Positions 50,996 to 59,254 of a DNA stretch of 64,000 bases are shown here, piece by piece. This DNA comes from Oscillospiraceae bacterium (lineage in GTDB: Bacteria; Bacillota; Clostridia; Oscillospirales; QAMX01). Position 1 is the first letter of the stretch; every line of letters starts with the position of its first letter. The stretch spans positions 1 through 64,000 of the forward strand of contig SVMB01000001.1 of NCBI GenBank assembly GCA_015067675.1. Direction: 5' to 3'. The notes under the pieces are model-generated. The model ran no database searches. It worked only from the letters and a program-made list of their open reading frames with translations, and had not been told where the DNA came from. The position numbers and the translations under genes were made by a program.

Positions 50996-51032
50996 AAAGA
51001 GGCACGTTTCGATAGAAACGTGCCTCTTTTTT
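50996..51032. terminator. Bidirectional terminator
   Basis: Stem AAAGAGGCACGTTTC / GAAACGTGCCTCTTTTTT between convergent genes ending at 50983 (plus) and 51043 (minus). Confidence 0.9.
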
Positions 51033-51042
51033 GATACGCGGC

Positions 51043-51747
51043 TTATTCTTTGAAAATACCTTCGAGAGTCAGTACCTGCATGTCAACCTGATTACCGTCC
51101 ACCGTCACGACTGCGTAGCGGAAGGGAGACTCGCAGAACGCAGGCACGGCGGCGTAGGTCACGCCGTCCTCCACGAAGGGCTCAATGCCCCAGTGGTAGT
51201 GACCGCTCAGGGACAGCGCCACACCGTGACGTGTGTAGGAAGCGGCGATGTCCTTGTGCTGCGGCAGCGTGTAGGGATAGGCCGAATCGATGGCCGGCAG
51301 GATGGTGGAGTGCTGCAGCACGATCACGGAGCCTTCGGCAGCATCGAGCTGTGCTTCCATGGCGTCCAGATCGCGGGTGCAGACGTCGTGTTCGTCGTAG
51401 TGATCCCAGAAGGGGATGATGGTATAGTCGCCGACCTTGACAGGAGCGGGCTTGCCGAAAACCTCGGCAAAGGCGTCGGGACGGCGATCGTGATTGCCCG
51501 GCAGCACGAACAGAGGCTTGCCGAAGCCTTCCAGCACCGCGCGGAACTCTGCCCAGCGAAGGGGCGCCGTGTCACGAAAACCGTTTTCGATGATGTCACC
51601 CAGCACGCAGACGGCGTCGCATTCAGGGGCCAGACCTTTGAGGGTTTCCAGCAGCCGCAGGGTCAGATCACCCCGGCGGGCAGCAATCGTGGAACGCTCG
51701 TCGGGCGCGGCATAATGCATATCGGTGACAACGAGGATCTTTAACAT
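51043..51747 (-). CDS. Calcineurin-like metallophosphoesterase
   Basis: The 234-residue protein has the five metal motifs of the superfamily: TDMHY, GDIIEN, GNHDRRPD, 'LQHS' and 'GHYHWG'. AAAGGAG overlaps the stop of the upstream phosphoesterase gene. Last gene of the NUDIX-wecB-phosphoesterase-phosphoesterase operon. Substrate unknown; UDP-sugar or nucleotide hydrolysis would fit the wecB neighbour. Confidence 0.85.
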   Translation of the reverse strand: MLKILVVTDMHYAAPDERSTIAARRGDLTLRLLETLKGLAPECDAVCVLGDIIENGFRDTAPLRWAEFRAVLEGFGKPLFVLPGNHDRRPDAFAEVFGKPAPVKVGDYTIIPFWDHYDEHDVCTRDLDAMEAQLDAAEGSVIVLQHSTILPAIDSAYPYTLPQHKDIAASYTRHGVALSLSGHYHWGIEPFVEDGVTYAAVPAFCESPFRYAVVTVDGNQVDMQVLTLEGIFKE

Positions 51748-51759
51748 TTATGTTCTCCT

Positions 51760-52668
51760 TTAGCCCAGTGTAATCTTTGCAGACTGTACCCGCGGCGTGA
51801 CGGGACGTCCTGCGGCATCATAGATGGGATTTTCGGTGTGTTCACGGTTGATGCCCATGAACATGGAACTCTCCATACCTTCGATGGTAATGGTGGTACC
51901 CTCGAGGGTGATGATCGCGTGGATGGGATCGTTGTAGACAAGCGTATTGGAGAGAAGGCGGATTTCTTCGCACAGCTCCCTGGGATAGTTGTCGTGCTTG
52001 ATGCTTACCCAATCGTAGGACGCGGAATTCAGGTCGAAATAACACACGCCGTCAAGAATACGGATGAAGTCGCGGTGATAATGGCCGTTGATGCAGAGAA
52101 TGACACTGTGGGGCTTTTTCAGATTGGCTTCTTGGATGATTTTCAGCACTTCATCGCGGTTCTGAACGCCGTTTGCGCGCTCAAAACTCTCGTGGCTAAT
52201 GAAAATACAGGGACCGGGCGCGGAATCAATGGTTTCCCGGAGCCAGGCAAGCTGCTCGGGCGGCATAAAGTCGCGGTATGCGCCGAAGGGATAGTAGTTG
52301 CTCATGTCATAGTGGATGTACTCGCCGTCGACATGGAAGTAGTTCGGGTCACATACGATGAAACGGTAGCCGCCGTTGTCGAAGAAGTAATGCCCGTCGG
52401 GCATATTGTACATACGCAGGGTTTCGGCGTAAGGGGTCACGTCGGTGTCGTGGTTGCCCAGACAGTGGTAGCTCGGGATGTGGAAACTGTTGTACTTTTC
52501 CACGTAGTCGGGAACCAGCGACGGTCCGTGGGAGAAATCGCCTGCATGGATGATGAACGCGCAGTTTTCCTCTTCGGCACGCTTCTGGATAAACGCGAGA
52601 TCCTCGTCCGTACCACCCATAAAGACGCCGGGATGATGATGCAGATCGGTGAATACGGAAAACTTCAT
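51760..52668 (-). CDS. Calcineurin-like metallophosphoesterase
   Basis: The 302-residue protein has TDLHHHP, 'HAGDFSHGP', 'LGNHDTDV', 'ISHESFE' and 'NGHYHRD', a full set of metal ligands. Its start codon overlaps the wecB stop (TGATG), so the two are translationally coupled. It is longer than its neighbour by a C-terminal beta-rich region. The two phosphoesterases probably have distinct substrates. Confidence 0.85.
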   Translation of the reverse strand: MKFSVFTDLHHHPGVFMGGTDEDLAFIQKRAEEENCAFIIHAGDFSHGPSLVPDYVEKYNSFHIPSYHCLGNHDTDVTPYAETLRMYNMPDGHYFFDNGGYRFIVCDPNYFHVDGEYIHYDMSNYYPFGAYRDFMPPEQLAWLRETIDSAPGPCIFISHESFERANGVQNRDEVLKIIQEANLKKPHSVILCINGHYHRDFIRILDGVCYFDLNSASYDWVSIKHDNYPRELCEEIRLLSNTLVYNDPIHAIITLEGTTITIEGMESSMFMGINREHTENPIYDAAGRPVTPRVQSAKITLG

Positions 52669-53789
52669 CAGTTGTTTTCCTTCCAGGCAACAATGGCGTC
52701 GATGATGCGTTCGGAGGCAAAGCCGTCGCCGTAGGGATTGGCGGCGTGGGCCATGGCATCGTAGAAGTCACGGTCGGACAGGAGCTTTGCAGCGGTATCG
52801 TGGATGACATTTTCATCCACACCGACCAGACGCAGGATGCCGGTGGAGAGACCCTCGGGACGCTCGGTTTCGGTGCGCAGCACCAGCGTGGGAACGCCCA
52901 CGGCGGTGGCTTCTTCCTGAATGCCGCCGGAGTCGGTCATGACAAAGGTGCACTTGGCCATGAGGTTGTGGTTGTCCACAACGTCGGTGGGCTCGATGAG
53001 GTGGATGCGCTCCACATCACCCAGCTCGGCGTAGACGATCTCGCGCACGGCGGGATTGAGATGCACGGGGTAGATGATGTGCAGGTCGGGATACTCGGCG
53101 GCGAGACGGCGGGCAGCGCGGCAGATGTTGCGCAGCGGCTCACCGAGATTTTCGCGGCGATGGGCAGTGAGCAGCACATAGCGGCCTGCAGAAAAGTCAA
53201 GGGAGGCCAGAACTTCGTTTTCGAACCGATAATCCTCGCGCACGGTGTACTTCATCGAGTCGATGACGGTGTTGCCGGTGATGACCACGTTCTCGGTCAG
53301 ACCCTCGCGGGCAAGGTTTTCACGGTTGAGCTCGGTGGGGGCAAAATGCAGGGTGGCAATGCGGCCGACCAGGCAGCGGTTCATCTCCTCGGGGAAGGGA
53401 GAGTAGCGGTCGTAGGTGCGCAGACCCGCTTCGACATGGCCGACAGGGATCTTGGCGTAAAACGCCGCGAGAGCCGCCACAAAGCAGGTGGAGGTATCAC
53501 CGTGAACCAGCACGATGTCGGGCTTTGCCTCGGCCAGCACAGGCTCCAGGCCGGTGAGCAGATCGTTTGTGATGGAATAGAGAGTCTGGCGGGGCTTCAT
53601 GATGTTGAGATCGTAGTCGGGCTTCACGCCGAAGCGGCGGATGACCTGATCCAGCATCTCACGATGCTGCGCCGAGAGACAGACGATGCTTTCCGTGCGG
53701 GAATCCTTTTCCAGTGCCAGCACCAGCGGGCACATTTTGATGGCGTCGGGACGGGTACCGAAAACGGACATGACGCGAACAGGCTTCAT
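52668..53789 (-). CDS. wecB: UDP-N-acetylglucosamine 2-epimerase (non-hydrolysing)
   Basis: The 373-residue protein matches WecB/MnaA throughout: 'VMSVFGTRPDAIKMCPLVLALEKDSRTESIVCLSAQHREMLDQVI', 'VHGDTSTCFVAALAAFY', 'PVGHVEAGLRTYDRYSPFPEEMNR', 'LLTAHRRENLG' and 'TDSGGIQEEATAVGVPTLVLR'. It converts UDP-GlcNAc to UDP-ManNAc for teichoic acid or capsule precursors. AGGAGG lies 8 bp before the ATG. Confidence 0.95.
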   Translation of the reverse strand: MKPVRVMSVFGTRPDAIKMCPLVLALEKDSRTESIVCLSAQHREMLDQVIRRFGVKPDYDLNIMKPRQTLYSITNDLLTGLEPVLAEAKPDIVLVHGDTSTCFVAALAAFYAKIPVGHVEAGLRTYDRYSPFPEEMNRCLVGRIATLHFAPTELNRENLAREGLTENVVITGNTVIDSMKYTVREDYRFENEVLASLDFSAGRYVLLTAHRRENLGEPLRNICRAARRLAAEYPDLHIIYPVHLNPAVREIVYAELGDVERIHLIEPTDVVDNHNLMAKCTFVMTDSGGIQEEATAVGVPTLVLRTETERPEGLSTGILRLVGVDENVIHDTAAKLLSDRDFYDAMAHAANPYGDGFASERIIDAIVAWKENN

Positions 53790-53825
53790 GAAATTGGCCT
53801 CCTTGAAGTCGTATGATAGGTCTGC

Positions 53826-54383
53826 TTACATACAGGTACAGGGGAGAAACGGACGCTCGCCGAGGGCGCCGAGAAGTCCCTCACGGCGCAGATAACGGGT
53901 GAGCGCGAGCTGATAGGCGGGGGCATGGCGGCCGGAACCGGGTGTTGCGATGCGCACAAACTCCGCAGGGCTGACAAAACGCGCGGCATCCACCTCGTCG
54001 GGCTGCAGCACCATCTCATCAATGGTGAGCTCGGTTGTGGTGGACCAGATATCGAGGAATGCATGGGCCAGGCGGATGCGGTCGACGAAGTGAAAGGCCG
54101 TGAGAGGCGGACGGATGCCCATCTCCTCGGCAAGTTCGCGACCGGCAGCCTCGCGGCTGGTTTCACCGGCAATGACGGCGCCGCCGGTGACGGCCCATGT
54201 GCCGGGAAAGGATTTTTTGGTCTGCGAACGCTTCTGTACCAGAAGCTGACCTGCAGAATTGCGGACGAAAACGTGCACGAAACGGTAATAGTAACCCGGA
54301 GGCACCGGCTGCCCTCGCAGCATGGTTTTCCCGGTCAGGCGGCACTGCTCATCGAGCAGATCCCAACGTTCAGTCATGGACAC
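53826..54383 (-). CDS. NUDIX hydrolase, YfcD/IPP-isomerase-like
   Basis: The protein (185 residues from the GTG at 54383; 183 from the ATG at 54377) has the same 'ERWDLLDEQCRLTGKTMLRGQPVPPGYYYRFVHVFVRNSAGQ' opening as the NUDIX protein at 40710-41219. Its box GGAVIAGETSREAAGRELAEEMGI keeps the catalytic residues. The GTG is preferred because AAGGA lies 8 bp before it. It is the first gene of the operon leading into wecB and has its own promoter. Confidence 0.85.
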   Translation of the reverse strand: MSMTERWDLLDEQCRLTGKTMLRGQPVPPGYYYRFVHVFVRNSAGQLLVQKRSQTKKSFPGTWAVTGGAVIAGETSREAAGRELAEEMGIRPPLTAFHFVDRIRLAHAFLDIWSTTTELTIDEMVLQPDEVDAARFVSPAEFVRIATPGSGRHAPAYQLALTRYLRREGLLGALGERPFLPCTCM

Positions 54384-54453
54384 ATGACACTTCCTTCCAA
54401 AGCGGTGAGACGATAAGCTGCGCTGATGGGAAGGCACAGCTCTGGTTAATTCT

Positions 54454-54483
54454 ATCATACCACATCATAGCAGGCTGCGTCAA
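54454..54483 (-). promoter_or_regulatory. Promoter of the NUDIX-wecB operon
   Basis: On the minus strand TTGACG (54478-54483), 18-bp spacer, TATGAT (54454-54459), about 70 bp before the start codon. Confidence 0.65.
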
Positions 54484-54582
54484 TCATATGTTGGGAAAAT
54501 GCCGCATAACATGAAGGGACGTGCACACAGCGGTGAGCTCTGCGTACCGCGGATGCGCAATTCTGGTATGCGGAGGAATCCC

Positions 54583-56100
54583 ATGAATCGACAACAGATT
54601 CTGCGCAATGCGGCCATCATCACCGGTGTCAGCCTTCTGCTGCGGGCAAGCGGCATGATCTACCGGGTGTTCACGGCATCCCGGGTCGGAGCGCCGGGAC
54701 TGGGGCTTTATACACTGGTGCAGTCTGCGTTTTCCTTTGCCGTGACGCTGGCGACGGCTGGTATCAGCACGGCGGTGACGCGGCTTGTGTCGGAGGACAT
54801 GGCGCGGGAGAAGCACAACCGGCGGGTGCTGCAGGTGTCCCTTGGCTATGCGCTGAGCCTTGGCATCACAGCCGGCCTTGGTCTGTGGTTCGGTGCAGAA
54901 TTCATCGGCAAAAGCCTGCTGGGAGATGCGCGCACGGTACTGAGCCTGCGCATTCTGGCGCCTGCTCTGCCTTTCATGGCAGCGGCTGCCTGCCTCAAGG
55001 GCTATTTTTATGCCCGCCGCCGGGCATTCCTGCCGGCGACTGCCGACGTGGTGGAACAGGCCGTGGAGATCGCGGTGTTTGCATCCCTTGTCAATTCCAT
55101 GGCCTCCCGGGGCATCGAGTACGGCTGCGCGGCGATTGTGCTGGGAACCACCGCATCGGAGCTCATCAGCTGCAGCTATCTGGGGCTATTTTATCGCTTT
55201 CGTCCCGGACGGCAGCAGGAGAGTACCGGAACCGGGGTACTGACCAGGCTCACAAGAGTTGCGGTACCCGTATCCGCCACGGCATGTCTGGGCGCAGGCC
55301 TGCGTACGGTGGAGAATGCGCTGATTCCGGCGGGACTGCGCCGGGGAGGTACGGCGCAGGACACAGCTCTTGCACAGTACGGCATGGTACGGGGCATGGC
55401 GCTGCCGCTGCTGTTCTTCCCGGCGGCGCTGATCTCGGCGTTTTCTGCCCTGATGATCCCGGAAATCTCCGAAGCCCGGGTACGGGACGGCGCACGGAGC
55501 ATGAACGGGCCGATTGCCAGGGTTTTGCAGGCCTGTCTGCTGCTGTCAATCCTGGTGACGGCGGTATTCGTGACCTTTTCTCAGGAACTGGGCACGCTGG
55601 TGTACGATTCGGCAGAAGTGGGGAGACTTCTTTTGTATCTGGCGCCGCTTGTTCCGCTGATGTATCTGGACGCGGTGGTGGACGGTATGCTCAAAGGACT
55701 GGACCGGCAGCTCAGCGTTCTGCGCTGCAATCTCATCGACTCGCTGATCCGGGTGGCGATGGTGCTGGTACTGGTGCCGGTATTTGGCTTTCCGGGATTT
55801 ATAGCAGTGATGTACGTGTCCAATATTCTGGATCCGGCGGTGAGCCTGGTGATGCTGCTGCGCACAACCGGTTTGCGGCTGCGCTGGGGTAACTGGATTA
55901 TCAAGCCCTGCCTGTGCGCGGGACTTGCAGGAGCACTTGTACGGCTGTTTGCACGTCCATTGGGGATTTTCGGCACGCCATGGGGGATGGCGGCAGCCAT
56001 TGCGGCGATGCTCGCCGTATACATTGCCTCCCTTGCAGCCTGCGGCGCGGTCGGCATGGAGGATCTGCGCTGGGTACGGCGCATGGCGGGGAGAAAATAA
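54583..56100 (+). CDS. spoVB: SpoVB/MurJ-like polysaccharide flippase
   Basis: The 505-residue protein has 13-14 transmembrane helices and belongs to the MATE-like polysaccharide-transporter superfamily; 'TASRVGAPGLGLYTLVQSAFSFAVTLATAGISTAVTRLVSEDM' is typical of SpoVB/YtgP in spore-formers. SpoVB flips lipid-linked precursors for spore cortex peptidoglycan. GGAGG lies 6 bp before ATG 54583; an upstream in-frame ATG at 54499 lacks support. SpoVB versus vegetative MurJ (YtgP/Amj) function cannot be separated by sequence alone. Confidence 0.85.
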   Translation: MNRQQILRNAAIITGVSLLLRASGMIYRVFTASRVGAPGLGLYTLVQSAFSFAVTLATAGISTAVTRLVSEDMAREKHNRRVLQVSLGYALSLGITAGLGLWFGAEFIGKSLLGDARTVLSLRILAPALPFMAAAACLKGYFYARRRAFLPATADVVEQAVEIAVFASLVNSMASRGIEYGCAAIVLGTTASELISCSYLGLFYRFRPGRQQESTGTGVLTRLTRVAVPVSATACLGAGLRTVENALIPAGLRRGGTAQDTALAQYGMVRGMALPLLFFPAALISAFSALMIPEISEARVRDGARSMNGPIARVLQACLLLSILVTAVFVTFSQELGTLVYDSAEVGRLLLYLAPLVPLMYLDAVVDGMLKGLDRQLSVLRCNLIDSLIRVAMVLVLVPVFGFPGFIAVMYVSNILDPAVSLVMLLRTTGLRLRWGNWIIKPCLCAGLAGALVRLFARPLGIFGTPWGMAAAIAAMLAVYIASLAACGAVGMEDLRWVRRMAGRK

Positions 56101-56103
56101 AAA

Positions 56104-56134
56104 ATCCCTTCCGGAAGCAGGTTCCGGAAGGGAT
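56104..56134 (-). terminator. Intrinsic terminator of the HD-domain gene
   Basis: Stem ATCCCTTCCGGAA / TTCCGGAAGGGAT followed on the minus strand by a T6 run. It lies just after the flippase stop on the other strand. Confidence 0.85.
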
Positions 56135-56155
56135 GCAGACGTTTCAATTGTGGGC

Positions 56156-56824
56156 TCAGATAAGCTCCAGACCGTTGATGCGCAGCTTGAAGCGCTGCCC
56201 CAGATGGTCGGCAGCCTTGCGGCAGAGCATCATGCGGCCAAGGAAGATTTCAAAATACTCCATCACGGCGCAGTGCTTGGTGTCAATGGTCAGCTCCAGC
56301 CAGATTTCATGACGTTCGGGATAGAGCGTGACTTCGCTGGACTCAACGGCGTAATTGACGCGGTCGTGGATGTCAAACTTGGTCATGTCGGTGCCGCGTA
56401 CACGGGTACGGCGCACGTCGGTCTTGTCGGCGAGAATGAGAGCTGCGGCGACTTCGTTGACGGGGAATGCCGTGTGCTCGTCATGGTTGCCGATGGCGGT
56501 GACGACAACGGCAATATCCGCGGGATCCATGCCCATATGGTCAAGAATACGGAAGGCCATCATGGCGCCGGACTGGGCGTGATCCACACGATTGATCACG
56601 TTGCCGATATCGTGCATATAGCCGGCGATGCGGGACAGCTCCTGCAGTCTTGCGGGAAATCCGAGACGCTGCAGAATCAGGGACGCAGTATGGGCGCACT
56701 TGCCCACATGGGCAAAGCTGTGCTCGGTAAAGCCCATGGCTTTGAGGGAGGCATCGGCCTGCGCGATATAGGTTTTGATTTCTTCGGAGTCGCGCACCTG
56801 CGCGTAGGTAATGGTTTTCGACAT
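56156..56824 (-). CDS. HD-domain phosphohydrolase
   Basis: The 222-residue protein has the HD motif set: H in 'FAHVGKCAHTASLIL', HD in 'IAGYMHDIGNVINR', H in 'DHAQSGAMMAFRIL', then 'AIGNHDEHTA' and 'LILADKTDVRRTRV'. It is a metal-dependent phosphohydrolase of the HDc superfamily, possibly acting on nucleotides. ATG 56824 has AAAGAGG 5 bp upstream; an in-frame ATG at 56872 lacks a site. Single-gene unit. Confidence 0.85.
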   Translation of the reverse strand: MSKTITYAQVRDSEEIKTYIAQADASLKAMGFTEHSFAHVGKCAHTASLILQRLGFPARLQELSRIAGYMHDIGNVINRVDHAQSGAMMAFRILDHMGMDPADIAVVVTAIGNHDEHTAFPVNEVAAALILADKTDVRRTRVRGTDMTKFDIHDRVNYAVESSEVTLYPERHEIWLELTIDTKHCAVMEYFEIFLGRMMLCRKAADHLGQRFKLRINGLELI

Positions 56825-56862
56825 AGAAACCTCTTTCATACAGGGAGAAGAATTTGGGACAA

Positions 56863-56891
56863 AGTATACCACAAAGATTGGCTGTTGGCAA
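56863..56891 (-). promoter_or_regulatory. Promoter of the HD-domain gene
   Basis: On the minus strand TTGCCA (56886-56891), 17-bp spacer, TATACT (56863-56868), 39 bp before the ATG. Confidence 0.65.
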
Positions 56892-56937
56892 GAGTTTTTT
56901 TCGGAGATTGAAAGCGCAGACGGAAAAAATCTGCGTA

Positions 56938-59157
56938 TTACTGTCTGCCCCAGTCGGAGGGCTCGGAACCCATGACAAAATGCAGCTCGCCGCCTTCCAG
57001 AATCTGGCGGTGGGTCAGCTTGCAGCAGGAGAGCTCACGACCCTGCCAGGTGGCGGACTGCACGTAGATGTTTTCAGGCTCCACGTTTTCGCCGGTGATG
57101 AGCAGGTCACGGCCGTTGCCGAGGTGGAAGGTGATTTTTTCCACACGGGTGCCGTGCAGATAATAGTTTTCCGTGGTGGCATAGGGGAAGAAGCCGCACA
57201 TGAGGAAAACGTAGTAGGACGACATGCCGCCGTTATCCTCGTCGCCGGGATAGTCGTCGGCCAGGGAGAAGCGCTTGATGACATCGTCGATGACCTTTGC
57301 CGCCAGATCGGGACGGCGGATCTCGTCGGTGCAGAAGAGCCACGGAATATGGAAGGAAGGCTCGTTGGTAAAGTTGAGGTAGCCTTCCCTGCCGAGGTCA
57401 TCGTTATAGTAGTTGACACTGTGTGAGCAAGCCCAGAGCAGGCGATTGATGAACGTCTCGCGTCCGCCCATGGTCCGGACCAGATTCGGAACGTCGTTGT
57501 AATTGATATAAGAGGCGTCCCAGCCGGTTGCTTCATAGTAGTGGGTATTGTAACCGCCGTGGGGGTCGTAGCCTGCATCAAAGCTTCCGTCTGCATGACG
57601 TCCCTGGGGGAATCCGGTGAATCCCTCGCTTACAAGCTCATTATTCCACACATTGAGCCAGTTGAGCGCACGTTTTTCATATTTTTCACAGTCCTCGGCG
57701 GTGCCAAGCTCTTTTGCAGCGTTGAGGATCGCACGGTCGTTGAATGCAAAGCCAAGCGTACCCGAACCCGACTTGAAGCGCCCGGAGTATTCAACGCCCG
57801 AAACGGTCATACGGGAATCGGCAGCGAATCCAAGCTCGATATACTCTCTTGTACGCATCTCATCGGAACTCTTCAGGAGAACTTCGTAGGCCTTTTCCCA
57901 GTCATGACGGAACAGTTCAACACCCTTGAGGTAAGCGTCAACGATCACGTTGTCAACGTCATTGCCGCCCTGACCGCAAACAAATTCCTCACCGTTTGAG
58001 TATTCGTCACCGATGACAATGCCGTTGCCCAGTGCGGCGTTTTTGTCAGCTCGGTCGAGAAATGAGTCGATAATCTCGCCCATCTTCCTGGGATAGAGCA
58101 GGGAATACAGCGGAAATACCGTTTTCCAGGTATCCCAGAGCGTGTGGAAGTCGTCCCATGTACCGTGATCGGAGGTACGGTCACGGGGCTGGACGTTCAT
58201 GTGGTACATCGCCGTATAGAACCGGCGAAGCAGTGCAGAGTCTTCCGATGCAAGCTCGATGCAGCCCAGTGTCTGCCGCCAGATGCCGTGCGCAGCGTCC
58301 CGTACCGCGTCGTAATCAAATCCCGGGATCTGTTCGGCTAAAAACTGATCCGCGCGGTTGATGCTGACAAAGGAAATCGCGATTTTTACCTTAACAGCAA
58401 GCGGTTTTTCAGGTACGCCGAATTTGAGATACGCACCGAGTCGGCCGAGCGGTTCGGCCTCGACCGTAACCGCGCCGCCGTCATTGGCGGTGACGGTGTT
58501 GCCCTTGAAGTATCCGGTTTCGGTCGGCGTGGTATCAAACTTCAGCGCAAAATACATACGCCAGTCGTTGGGACCGTAGTTGCCGGTACATAAACCGCCG
58601 CCGCATACCGCCATACCGTCGGGATCAAGCGTCACATTGCCTTCCTTCATGCAGGCGTCGATGTCGAGCTTGTGTGCGGCGTCGATGAGCAGTACCGCTT
58701 CCTTGCCGGCGGGAAATACAAATTCATAGATTGCCGCATTATGGGCAGGCGTAACCTTTGCGGAAATGCCGTTTTCAAGCGTCACACGGTACTCATACGA
58801 CCGCGCAATTTCACTGCCCTTTACCGCAAACGAGGCACGTGCGGCATGGTCAAGCGCAATCTTGCCTGTCATCGGCGCAAGCAGAAAATTGCCGTAGCAT
58901 TTGCGCCCGCCGGCACCCGAGATAAAGGCGTTGCCAAAACCGATAATGGGCTGATTGCGCAGATAACCGCCGCAGTCCTTTTCCAGCGTTTCGGGACTGG
59001 GATGAATGGAACCGGCGGGCAGAGTAGGACCGGCGGAGGTGGCGCTTCCCACGCCGAAGAGGGGATCGGCATAGTCGGTGGGATCAATCTGAGCAGAAAA
59101 AGTGCGCTTCTGAGGGTGCGCAGCCGCTAAATGCGCTATATTCTGACGTATTTTCAT
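56938..59157 (-). CDS. GH92-family alpha-1,2-mannosidase
   Basis: The 739-residue enzyme has the GH92 N-terminal beta-sandwich ('PLFGVGSATSAGPTLPAGSIHPSPETL') and the (alpha/alpha)6 barrel with 'LWDTWKTVFPLYSLLYP', 'YNTHYYEATGWDAS' and 'DYPGDEDNGGMSSYYVF', which carry the Ca-binding and catalytic acidic residues. Family members remove alpha-mannose from N-glycans. Most known ones are secreted; this has no signal peptide, so it should act on imported oligosaccharides. GGAG lies 8 bp before ATG 59157. The M20 peptidase gene lies 97 bp upstream on the same strand. Confidence 0.9.
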   Translation of the reverse strand: MKIRQNIAHLAAAHPQKRTFSAQIDPTDYADPLFGVGSATSAGPTLPAGSIHPSPETLEKDCGGYLRNQPIIGFGNAFISGAGGRKCYGNFLLAPMTGKIALDHAARASFAVKGSEIARSYEYRVTLENGISAKVTPAHNAAIYEFVFPAGKEAVLLIDAAHKLDIDACMKEGNVTLDPDGMAVCGGGLCTGNYGPNDWRMYFALKFDTTPTETGYFKGNTVTANDGGAVTVEAEPLGRLGAYLKFGVPEKPLAVKVKIAISFVSINRADQFLAEQIPGFDYDAVRDAAHGIWRQTLGCIELASEDSALLRRFYTAMYHMNVQPRDRTSDHGTWDDFHTLWDTWKTVFPLYSLLYPRKMGEIIDSFLDRADKNAALGNGIVIGDEYSNGEEFVCGQGGNDVDNVIVDAYLKGVELFRHDWEKAYEVLLKSSDEMRTREYIELGFAADSRMTVSGVEYSGRFKSGSGTLGFAFNDRAILNAAKELGTAEDCEKYEKRALNWLNVWNNELVSEGFTGFPQGRHADGSFDAGYDPHGGYNTHYYEATGWDASYINYNDVPNLVRTMGGRETFINRLLWACSHSVNYYNDDLGREGYLNFTNEPSFHIPWLFCTDEIRRPDLAAKVIDDVIKRFSLADDYPGDEDNGGMSSYYVFLMCGFFPYATTENYYLHGTRVEKITFHLGNGRDLLITGENVEPENIYVQSATWQGRELSCCKLTHRQILEGGELHFVMGSEPSDWGRQ

Positions 59158-59204
59158 ATTGAATGCTCCAATCTGACGTGATATATAGGTGAGCGCCTCT
59201 GCAA

Positions 59205-59237
59205 TTACGGCGCCGTCTGAATCCAGCGGCGCCGTAA
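59205..59237 (-). terminator. Hairpin after the M20 dipeptidase gene
   Basis: Stem TTACGGCGCCG / CGGCGCCGTAA (11 bp) located 18 bp after the stop codon. The T tract is short, so it may be a partial terminator or a processing site before the GH92 gene. Confidence 0.5.
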
Positions 59238-59254
59238 TGAAAACGGTCGGTTGT

